DNA of 5,549 bases, from positions 1 to 5,549 of the forward strand of contig JBJENW010000381.1 in assembly GCA_051880395.1 (NCBI GenBank), in the 5' to 3' direction. Below, in pieces: positions 1 through 5,409 of the stretch. The notes beneath the pieces are model-generated. The model saw nothing but the letters and a program-made list of their open reading frames with translations. It was not told the origin of the DNA and made no database searches. The DNA is from JBJENW01 sp051880395 (GTDB lineage Bacteria > Bacillota > Clostridia > Lachnospirales > Lachnospiraceae). How positions within the stretch are numbered: position 1 is the stretch's first letter; each line of letters opens with the position of its first letter. A program made the translations under genes and the position numbers.

Positions 1-154
1 CAAAATGTTTATAAAACATTCCACGATTATATCCGGCCTTGTTCATTAACGATGTAATGCTTATCTCGTATACGGACTTATGTTCATATAGCTTCCAAAA
101 TGCGTTTACAATATTTTCTTTTGTCTGCGCAGAGGCAATCACATGCTTGTTCAT
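1..154 (-). CDS. TetR-family transcriptional regulator, N-terminal part only (cut by window edge)
   Basis: Reading the minus strand from the ATG at 154-152 gives 51 codons that stay open to the window edge. The protein begins MNKHVIASAQTKENIV. Residues ~31-51 hold the helix-turn-helix pattern typical of TetR DNA-binding domains (ITSLMNKAGY, then NRGMFYKHF; compare the family consensus 'I..IA..AGVSRGTFY.HF'). The aromatic FYKHF end of the recognition helix is the most diagnostic part. The start is supported by AGGAGG at 165-160, five bases upstream. The C-terminal ligand and dimerisation domain lies outside the window, so the inducer cannot be guessed. The gene is divergent from reductase 1, with 146 nt between the start codons and a perfect palindrome in the gap. 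This is the classical arrangement for a TetR repressor controlling itself and its neighbour (inference). The family call is fairly secure despite the short length. Confidence 0.85.
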   Translation of the reverse strand, partial: MNKHVIASAQTKENIVNAFWKLYEHKSVYEISITSLMNKAGYNRGMFYKHF

Positions 155-197
155 TATGTCCTCCTGAAATAGGTAACAAAATCTAAGAGATTGTTGA

Positions 198-230
198 TTG
201 AATTATTATGAATGTTATTGTTATTATAAT
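198..230 (+). promoter_or_regulatory. Probable sigma-A promoter for reductase 1, overlapping the operator
   Basis: The -35-like TTGAAT lies at 198-203, followed after 18 nt by TATTAT at 222-227. A better TATAAT match at 225-230 would need a 21-nt spacer. Transcription would begin near 234-238, leaving a leader of about 65 nt. The -10 lies inside the 22-bp palindrome, so repressor binding should exclude RNA polymerase (inference). Confidence 0.5.
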
Positions 231-237
231 AACAATA
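216..237. promoter_or_regulatory. Perfect 22-bp palindrome, candidate TetR operator
   Basis: The half-site TATTGTTATTA is followed directly by its exact reverse complement TAATAACAATA, centred between 226 and 227 with no spacer. It lies in the divergent gap between the TetR-type gene and reductase 1. Because it is symmetric, it presents a TATAAT or TATTAT box on both strands (225-230 and 222-227 on plus, mirrored on minus). A bound dimer would therefore cover the -10 region of both divergent promoters. Size and placement fit a TetR-family operator. The pairing with this regulator is inferred. Confidence 0.7.
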
Positions 238-255
238 GTACTACGTTTTGTTCCA
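226..255 (-). promoter_or_regulatory. Possible divergent promoter for the TetR-type gene
   Basis: On the minus strand the palindrome supplies TATTAT at 231-226, or TATAAT at 228-223. A weak -35-like TGGAAC lies at 255-250, 18 nt upstream of the first. The -35 matches only half of the consensus, so this is a tentative call resting mainly on the symmetric -10 and the gene orientation. It would place autoregulation of the regulator under the same operator. Confidence 0.3.
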
Positions 256-258
256 TCT

Positions 259-272
259 GAAAAAGCTTTTTC
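259..272. repeat. Second perfect palindrome (14 bp) in the reductase 1 leader
   Basis: GAAAAAGCTTTTTC is an exact inverted repeat lying between the predicted transcription start and the ribosome binding site of reductase 1. As RNA it could form only a weak A/U hairpin with almost no loop. As DNA it could be an additional binding site. It does not resemble the 22-bp palindrome, so it would belong to a different protein if it is functional at all. Confidence 0.3.
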
Positions 273-300
273 GTAAATAAAAACTGAAAAAGGAGAAAAC

Positions 301-2232
301 ATGAAAGACAAAATTTTACAGCGAGGAAAAATCGGAAATGTAGAATTGAAAAACAGAATGTTCAAGCCTGCGGCAGAATCCTGTTACACCACAGACACCT
401 ATCTGCCTGACCGCCTGATTGACTTTTATGCCGAGCAGGCCCGCGGCGGAGTGGGCCTTGTCATTACCGGTCAGTTCACCGTACCAAAGACGGAATCTCA
501 AGGTTATCATGACAAGGGATGTGTAATCAATGACGACAAGTATATTCCGGCCTTTGCCAACCTTGCCCGCACCATTCAGGATAATGGTGCGCGTGCATGC
601 TGCCAGCTGGCTCACTGGGGTTCACATGACCGGTCGCTGTCGAAATGCGTTTCCTACGAAGCGCTTTCCAGCATTGAATATGAAGAGTGGATGTATATCC
701 TGTTTCCGCAGTTCTTTGATCCCAATGTCATTCCGCCGCATGAAGAGTATACCATTGCAGAAATTGAAGACATGGTAAATGATTACGGCGATGCCGCTCT
801 GCGCGCCAAAATCAGCGGCTTTGATATGGTAGAAGTACATGCAGGACATCGTCACGGTCCTGGATGCTTTTTGTCGCCGCTTACAAATCGCCGCACGGAC
901 AAATATGGCGGCTCCGTACAGAACCGTGCCCGCTTTCTTTATGAGGTCATCGAAAACATTCAGGAAAAATGCGGCAAAGATTATCCCATTATTGTCCGCC
1001 TGAACGGCTGCGATGATTATAACCCCAAGGGACAGACGATTGAACAGACCATTGAAATTTCCAAAAAGCTGGAGGAAATGGGAGTTGCTGCACTGAATAT
1101 TTCTATTCAAACAACCGTAGGACCAATGCAAACACCGGACATGTATACGATGGATCTGGCCGCAGCAGTAAAAAAAGAAGTCCGCATCCCTGTGATGACT
1201 GCCGGCGGTATTGATGACTATAAAAATGCAGAACAGGCCCTTCGCGACGGAAAAATAGATTTTGCCGGATTTGCCCGGCCTCTGTTTGCCGATCCGGATA
1301 TGCCAAAGAAAGTAAAACAGAGGCGCACCGAAGAAATCCGTCCTTGCATCCGCTGCTGTGAATGTGCTGGCGATCTGTCCTACGGTACCGTTCGATGCAC
1401 GATGAACCCTACTTTAAACAATCCCGGCATTTCCATCACAAAAACCAGCCGTCCCCAAAACGTTGCTGTAGTTGGAGGCGGACCTGCCGGTATGGAGGCT
1501 GCTGTTTCCTGTGCACAGCGCGGTCACACCGTTACGCTTTTCGAAAAGCGGAAGCTCGGCGGTTTACTGAACGAGGCCTCCGTACCCGAATTCAAAGCGG
1601 AACTCCGTCGCATCGTTCCATATTTTGAAAATATGTTCAAAATACTGAATGTTACCGTAAAAATCGAAGAAGCCACAGCAAAAAAACTGAAAGATTTTGA
1701 CGCCATTATCATCGCTGCCGGTTCTGCAAAGCTGAATTTAAAAGTGCCGGGTGCTGACAACCAACAGGTAATATCTGCAATCGACCTCCTGGGTCAGAAT
1801 CTTCCAACAGGACAAAAAGTGACTGTGATCGGCGGCGGCTCTGTTGGTGTGGAGACCGCCCTGCTGCTGCAGTCACAGGGCAAAGAGGTGACGATTGTCG
1901 AGATGACAGATGAAATTATGAAAGGGGAACTGGCCCAGGTCAAACTGGTCTACTTCAAATGGATTCAGGAGAGAAATATCACTGTACTCACCAGCCATAA
2001 ACTGCAATCCATTCAGGATAAGTCTGTTACCCTCTTGGCTCCGGACGGCAGTGAAAAAGAACTCGAAACCGACAATGTCATTGTTTCCATCGGTCTGAAA
2101 CCGGAACGTGATTTGCTGGAATACATGCTGGATGAAAGCGATATCCCGGTATATGCTGCCGGTGACTGCCTCCGCCCGCGAAAAATATACAATGCAATTC
2201 ATGAAGGCTACTCTGCAGCCATGTCCGTCTAG
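301..2232 (+). CDS. Reductase 1: FMN / 4Fe-4S / FAD NAD(P)H-dependent ene-reductase, Old Yellow Enzyme superfamily (2,4-dienoyl-CoA reductase / TMADH / BaiCD type)
   Basis: This gene encodes 643 residues, full length for the family; AAAAGGAG at 288-295 fixes the ATG. Residues ~5-340 form the FMN-binding TIM barrel: FKPAA (21-25), QLAHWGSH (102-109), GFDMVEVH (173-180), TDKYGG (199-204), AGGI (301-304) and GFARPLFADP (323-332). A 4Fe-4S site follows at C349, C352, C355 and C366, with an extra C353. The C-terminal part is a two-dinucleotide-fold reductase: VVGGGPAGMEAA (390-401) for FAD, VIGGGSVGVE (509-518) for NAD(P)H and AAGDC (619-623) for FAD. The family moves hydride from NAD(P)H through FAD and the cluster to FMN and then reduces an activated C=C bond in the cytoplasm. 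The substrate is unknown. The catalytic segment reads HAGHRH (180-185): the usual proton-donor Tyr is His185. Reductase 2 is a clear paralogue. The gene faces away from a TetR-type regulator that probably controls it. Family call is secure; the exact reaction is not. Confidence 0.93.
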   Translation: MKDKILQRGKIGNVELKNRMFKPAAESCYTTDTYLPDRLIDFYAEQARGGVGLVITGQFTVPKTESQGYHDKGCVINDDKYIPAFANLARTIQDNGARACCQLAHWGSHDRSLSKCVSYEALSSIEYEEWMYILFPQFFDPNVIPPHEEYTIAEIEDMVNDYGDAALRAKISGFDMVEVHAGHRHGPGCFLSPLTNRRTDKYGGSVQNRARFLYEVIENIQEKCGKDYPIIVRLNGCDDYNPKGQTIEQTIEISKKLEEMGVAALNISIQTTVGPMQTPDMYTMDLAAAVKKEVRIPVMTAGGIDDYKNAEQALRDGKIDFAGFARPLFADPDMPKKVKQRRTEEIRPCIRCCECAGDLSYGTVRCTMNPTLNNPGISITKTSRPQNVAVVGGGPAGMEAAVSCAQRGHTVTLFEKRKLGGLLNEASVPEFKAELRRIVPYFENMFKILNVTVKIEEATAKKLKDFDAIIIAAGSAKLNLKVPGADNQQVISAIDLLGQNLPTGQKVTVIGGGSVGVETALLLQSQGKEVTIVEMTDEIMKGELAQVKLVYFKWIQERNITVLTSHKLQSIQDKSVTLLAPDGSEKELETDNVIVSIGLKPERDLLEYMLDESDIPVYAAGDCLRPRKIYNAIHEGYSAAMSV

Positions 2233-2400
2233 CAGATAAAGTCCCATTTCATTCTGGTTAAAGCTGTCGAAAAACAGATCCTTTCAACCAGGGCAGTTGA
2301 GCTGGTTACTGAATTGAAAGATCTTGTTCGCACCCGTGTCGAGGAGGCACTGAATGCCATACTGGATACCGAGGGGTCTGTAGAGAAACATTTTATCTGA
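2233..2400 (+). pseudogene. Start-less 55-codon open stretch downstream of reductase 1, probable 3' gene remnant
   Basis: Directly after the TAG of reductase 1, in the same frame, the sequence stays open for 55 codons to a TGA at 2398-2400. The translation looks protein-like: an amphipathic, charged helical run such as AVELVTELKDLVRTRVEEAL (residues 21-40 of the stretch), then a C-terminal-looking EKHFI. It has no ATG in frame and no internal ribosome binding site that I can support. Reductase 2 ends at the same aligned position as reductase 1 (AIHAGFMVGRLV versus AIHEGYSAAMSV), so the TAG is the natural end and not a nonsense mutation. I read this as the 3' end of a former neighbouring gene whose 5' part is deleted. 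I do not recognise the parent family. Chance openness is possible at this length. Confidence 0.35.
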
Positions 2401-2407
2401 TGCCATG

Positions 2408-2462
2408 ATTTGCAGAATTCGGCAAATGAAAAGTGAGCGTAACAGAACATCTGCATGTTCTG
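2408..2462 (+). other. Two consecutive small hairpins ahead of the terminator
   Basis: Hairpin A pairs ATTTGC (2408-2413) with GCAAAT (2422-2427) around an 8-nt loop. Hairpin B pairs CAGAACAT (2443-2450) with ATGTTCTG (2455-2462) around a 4-nt loop, CTGC. Both stems are perfect. Together with the terminator hairpin that follows, they make a three-stem array in the 3' untranslated region of the reductase 1 transcript. They could stabilise the mRNA 3' end, or be part of a small RNA processed from it (inference). No internal promoter is evident. Confidence 0.35.
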
Positions 2463-2481
2463 CTCAGACTGCAGGCAAAGT

Positions 2482-2519
2482 TGGTGCTGGAGAAAAATCT
2501 CCGGCACCACTTTTCTTTT
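2482..2519 (+). terminator. Rho-independent terminator for the reductase 1 transcript
   Basis: An 11-bp G/C-rich stem, TGGTGCTGGAG (2482-2492) with CTCCGGCACCA (2499-2509), contains a single G-U wobble and a 6-nt loop, AAAAAT. It is followed by the T-rich tail CTTTTCTTTT (2510-2519). This is a canonical intrinsic terminator on the plus strand. It lies 250 nt past the stop codon of reductase 1 but only 82 nt past the end of the downstream remnant, which suggests it once served that lost gene. On the minus strand no comparable T tract follows the stem. Confidence 0.85.
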
Positions 2520-2634
2520 CATATCTGCCTCTTTTATTTTGCGAATGTTGCATGGGAGCCTTACATGATTGCAAAATACTCTCCTGTGGAACATGGTCCT
2601 TTCCCATCAAAATTTCACCAATAACAGGGGTAGA

Positions 2635-2685
2635 AACGGTACCCAGAACAGGACCGTTGGGGCATCCAGATACACGGATGCCCCA
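2635..2685 (-). other. Two abutting hairpins downstream of the HXXEE gene, possible 3'-end structure of the minus-strand operon
   Basis: A perfect 10-bp stem pairs TGGGGCATCC (2658-2667) with GGATGCCCCA (2676-2685) around an 8-nt loop. It abuts a 6-bp stem, AACGGT (2635-2640) with ACCGTT (2653-2658), sharing base 2658. The strong stem begins 19 nt past the stop codon of the HXXEE gene, where the end of the reductase 2/HXXEE transcript is expected. Neither strand has a clean T tract after it, so this is not a textbook intrinsic terminator. It may be a 3' stability element or part of a factor-dependent end. The strong stem itself is unambiguous; its role is not. Confidence 0.45.
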
Positions 2686-2704
2686 TTACATATCATCATT
2701 TTGA

Positions 2705-3361
2705 TTATTTCCGCTTAATTGCTGCAAATTCCCGCACTTTTTCTAACTGCTGGACCTGCCATTCCGGGATTTTATAAGGAGAATCTTTCTTTTTCAATCC
2801 CTGAACAGGCAAGATAATCGTACAAACCAGAATCAACAACAACATTCCCACTGCATACAGCCAGTCTTTTCCTGCAACAGAATAGTTGTGGGTGACAAAG
2901 TAAAAATAATAAACACTAATTGGTAAAAACAAAAACAGAGAAGTAGCTAATCCAGGATTATACCATGTTTTCAACTTGATGTTCATTTCAAAACCATGTC
3001 CCAAAACCTGGAACAGATTAAACAGCATAGTGGCTATTCCAAGCCAGAGTACATCATGGAAAACCAATGCCAAAATATAAAAAATATAGGCGGAAAGATT
3101 GACAATCATAATAGAGTTCCAGTTGCCGGGATAATTTCTATACAAAACCTTCTCTTCGTAAAAAGCCAGATTGATTACCACCGGACCGCCACCGGGCATT
3201 ACATATTCTTCAAACTGATGGAGAGGCAAAATCATGAGTGATGCCATCAGAATTTTTTGAATATCTGACAAAGTATCATTGCCCCAGAAAATCATATAAT
3301 AAGAAAGTGCAACAAAAACAATCAATCCAATTCGAAACCAGTTATTTCTTAAAAATTTCAT
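2705..3361 (-). CDS. HXXEE-type integral membrane protein of unknown function
   Basis: This gene encodes 218 residues. The start has GAGG eight bases upstream, in a stretch that begins just after the reductase 2 stop codon. The diagnostic HQFEE motif is at residues 48-52, following a hydrophobic segment (LPLHQFEEY). Other likely conserved family positions are His122 (VLGHGFEMN) and the NPG at 135-137. About five hydrophobic segments are visible: ~10-26, ~36-48, ~84-120 (long enough for two), ~139-157 and ~167-187. The ends are basic, including a Lys/Arg-rich tail (~190-218) that is probably cytoplasmic. There is no cleavable signal peptide. HXXEE-domain proteins are known by motif and have no established activity. 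The in-membrane His/Glu residues suggest metal or substrate binding (inference). The gene sits 14 nt downstream of reductase 2 and is almost certainly co-transcribed with it. By eye it is more A/T-rich than the reductases. Confidence 0.85.
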   Translation of the reverse strand: MKFLRNNWFRIGLIVFVALSYYMIFWGNDTLSDIQKILMASLMILPLHQFEEYVMPGGGPVVINLAFYEEKVLYRNYPGNWNSIMIVNLSAYIFYILALVFHDVLWLGIATMLFNLFQVLGHGFEMNIKLKTWYNPGLATSLFLFLPISVYYFYFVTHNYSVAGKDWLYAVGMLLLILVCTIILPVQGLKKKDSPYKIPEWQVQQLEKVREFAAIKRK

Positions 3362-3375
3362 GCCTATTTCCTCTT

Positions 3376-5310
3376 TTACACAAGTCTTCCAACCATAAAG
3401 CCTGCGTGAATAGCATCAAAAATAAGTTTGGGTCTTTCACAGTCACCAGCATAATAAACAAGGAGCCCCGGAATTTTATCCAACTCATCACGCAATGTGA
3501 GATCCGGGCACAGACCAACTGATGTCAGCACATCTGTTGCCGGGATTTCACTGATTATACCGTCCTTTTCAACGGTTACGGAATGATCCTGAATGGATTT
3601 TACTCCAGTACCCGTTAGCACCGTAACGTGGTATTGTTTGAGCATATTCAGGTAAATCATCTTTGTATCAATATATTCCCCCTTCATAATGTCATCCATC
3701 ATCTCCACAACAGTTACTTCCTTACCTGCCATTGCATTTGTCAAAGCAACCTCAATGCCAACGCTGCCTCCACCGATAATTACAATTTTATCTCCGATAG
3801 TTTTCTGTTCAGACAGCCAGTCAATGGCATTCTGTACATGCTTACCATCCGCACCCGGTACACGGAGTGTCGCTTTTTTTGATCCCGATGCAACAATCGC
3901 GGCATCAAAGCCCTGCATTTTGTCTGCCGTTGCTTCCTCATAACGGACGGAAATATTTTGTTTTTCAATCTGAACTTCAAAATATTTGAGCATCCGCTTC
4001 AGATCTGCTTTGAATACAGGAGTGGATGCCTCGTTGACAAGTCCACCCAGTTTTCTCTTTTCAAACAAAGTAACCTGATGTCCACGCTGGGAAGCAATTA
4101 ACGCCGCTTCCATACCGGCAGGACCGGCACCAATCACTGCAACCTTTTTCGACTTCTCGGCTGGAATAATGGGCAAGGTGCGCTCTTTTCCAAGCTGCGG
4201 ATTCATGGTGCAGACAAGATTTCCAGCAAATGCATTCCGATTCATGTTCAAACATTCATTACACCTTAAACAGGGGCGAATATCTTCCGGACGCTGTTCC
4301 AAAACTTTTTGAGGCCAGTATGGATCAGCATACAGTTGTCTTGCCATTCCCACAAAATCAACCTTTCCTTCGCTGATCGCAGCGTCCCCCATTTCAGGTG
4401 TATTCATAGAACCAACCAGCATCAGCGGTACAGATATTTCTTTTTTTACCGCCTCTGCATAAGGCAGCGTTTCTCCCATCGGCTGTTGCATGGGAGCTGC
4501 ATTTTTCATACAGGCAAGATCGACTGCTGCCACCCCGCGTGCTTCCAGTTGTTTTGCAATCCAGACCGTATCCTCGATCGTATGGCCTCCGGGCACAATA
4601 TCTTCCGCATTCAGGCGCACCAGAATGGGGAAACGACTCCCACATTTTTTCTGAATATCTTCAACAATTTCGAACAGAATGCGGCAGCGATTCTCCAGGT
4701 TTCCACCATATTCGTCAGTTCGTTTATTCATACGTGGCGTCAACCAGGTATTCAGCCCATGCATATTAGCGCCATGAACTTCAACCATATCAAAGCCGGC
4801 AATCATGGCACGTCTTGCACCATCACCATAATTGCTTACCAGCTCGTGAATTTCTTCAACGGTGTATTCCTTATGAGGGTACGGTTTTCCGGCATACTGA
4901 GGGAACAGCAACGGGAACCAGTGTTCATTTTCAACTCCATCATAAGATACACATCTCCAGCCATATTCCGGATCGACCGGCTCTCCGTGAGATCCATAGT
5001 GTGCAAGCTGCAGACAGGCTTTTGCTCCATTTTCGTGAATGGCTGTAGCCAGAGTTCCCATACCCGCAATGTTGGCATCCTTTACGGTTGTAGGGTGCCC
5101 GTTTCTCAGTTCATTTTCATGGGGATTGACGTTGAACAAGCCTGTGATAATCAGTCCAGCTCCGCCTCTGGCTTGTTCGGCGCAGAAGTCAATTAGTTCC
5201 TGATTTACACATCCGTTATATGTAGGAAAATCCTGAGCGGCTGGTTTGAATATCCTGTTCTTCAATTCCACATTTCCAATTCTTCCTCTAAGCAATAAGT
5301 GTTCATTCAT
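3376..5310 (-). CDS. Reductase 2: FMN / 4Fe-4S / FAD NAD(P)H-dependent ene-reductase, paralogue of reductase 1
   Basis: This gene encodes 644 residues. The ATG at 5310-5308 has GGAGG at 5322-5318, seven bases upstream. It has the same three-part architecture as reductase 1. The FMN barrel (~5-345) shows FKPAA (21-25), QLAHYGSH (101-108), GFDMVEVHGAN (172-182), TDEYGG (198-203) and GMARQLYADP (321-330). The cluster cysteines are C347, C350, C353 and C367. The FAD fold has VIGAGPAGMEAA (392-403), the NAD(P)H fold IIGGGSVGIE (511-520), and AGDC (621-624) lies near the end. Expected role: cytoplasmic NAD(P)H-driven reduction of an activated C=C bond, substrate unknown. The catalytic segment HGANMH keeps His179 and Asn182 as in Old Yellow Enzyme, but has His184 in the place of the proton-donor Tyr. 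Homology to reductase 1 runs end to end, apart from short gaps near the substrate loop and cluster. Its own promoter and the downstream HXXEE gene mark it as the head of a two-gene operon. Confidence 0.93.
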   Translation of the reverse strand: MNEHLLLRGRIGNVELKNRIFKPAAQDFPTYNGCVNQELIDFCAEQARGGAGLIITGLFNVNPHENELRNGHPTTVKDANIAGMGTLATAIHENGAKACLQLAHYGSHGEPVDPEYGWRCVSYDGVENEHWFPLLFPQYAGKPYPHKEYTVEEIHELVSNYGDGARRAMIAGFDMVEVHGANMHGLNTWLTPRMNKRTDEYGGNLENRCRILFEIVEDIQKKCGSRFPILVRLNAEDIVPGGHTIEDTVWIAKQLEARGVAAVDLACMKNAAPMQQPMGETLPYAEAVKKEISVPLMLVGSMNTPEMGDAAISEGKVDFVGMARQLYADPYWPQKVLEQRPEDIRPCLRCNECLNMNRNAFAGNLVCTMNPQLGKERTLPIIPAEKSKKVAVIGAGPAGMEAALIASQRGHQVTLFEKRKLGGLVNEASTPVFKADLKRMLKYFEVQIEKQNISVRYEEATADKMQGFDAAIVASGSKKATLRVPGADGKHVQNAIDWLSEQKTIGDKIVIIGGGSVGIEVALTNAMAGKEVTVVEMMDDIMKGEYIDTKMIYLNMLKQYHVTVLTGTGVKSIQDHSVTVEKDGIISEIPATDVLTSVGLCPDLTLRDELDKIPGLLVYYAGDCERPKLIFDAIHAGFMVGRLV

Positions 5311-5380
5311 AATATAACCTCCATTCTCTCTTTCGTTTTAAGCACATAAAATCAATATTTGGCAAATCTGCCCTGCCCAT

Positions 5381-5409
5381 ATTATAATATACATATGTAG
5401 TTTTTACAA
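5381..5409 (-). promoter_or_regulatory. Sigma-A promoter for the reductase 2 / HXXEE operon
   Basis: On the minus strand, TTGTAA (5409-5404) and a perfect TATAAT (5386-5381) are separated by an ideal 17 nt. Transcription would start near 5374, giving a leader of about 63 nt before the ATG. Two short palindromes overlap the element: ATATTATAATAT at 5379-5390 (over the -10) and TACATATGTA at 5390-5399 (in the spacer). They may be regulatory or simply reflect A/T richness. Neither matches the 22-bp palindrome near reductase 1 beyond the shared TATAAT core, so common control is not supported. Confidence 0.7.

Noticed and set aside
183..365. Minus-strand 60-codon frame across the divergent gap and the start of reductase 1
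   Set aside because: It begins inside reductase 1 and runs through the palindrome and promoter. The Ile-rich tail is just translated A/T-rich DNA.
2230..2232. TAG of reductase 1 as a pyrrolysine codon or programmed read-through
   Set aside because: The paralogue ends at the same aligned position with TAA, the following codons do not form a known read-through context, and no pyrrolysine machinery is in the window.
301..2232. Reductase 1 as bilirubin reductase (BilR), BaiCD/BaiH or daidzein reductase
   Set aside because: Fold and length fit all of these, but the active-site segment HAGHRH does not show the motif I recall for BilR (HGDR) or the Tyr of BaiCD, and the neighbours do not match a bai or equol cluster. 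A specific symbol would be over-annotation.
2229..2594. Minus-strand 121-codon frame in the spacer
   Set aside because: It crosses the terminator and the stretch that reads better on the plus strand, and it overlaps the end of reductase 1. The translation is rich in Ser, Phe and Arg with no motif.
2405..2704. Plus-strand 99-codon frame in the spacer
   Set aside because: It runs through the terminator hairpin and both downstream hairpins, lacks a ribosome binding site, and its Cys/Ser/Pro-rich product shows no recognisable pattern.
4309..5196. Plus-strand open frame of 295 codons lying antisense to reductase 2
   Set aside because: It lies entirely inside a reductase with every family motif intact, has no ribosome binding site, and its translation is rich in Cys, His and Ser with no domain pattern. 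It is a codon-bias shadow despite its length.
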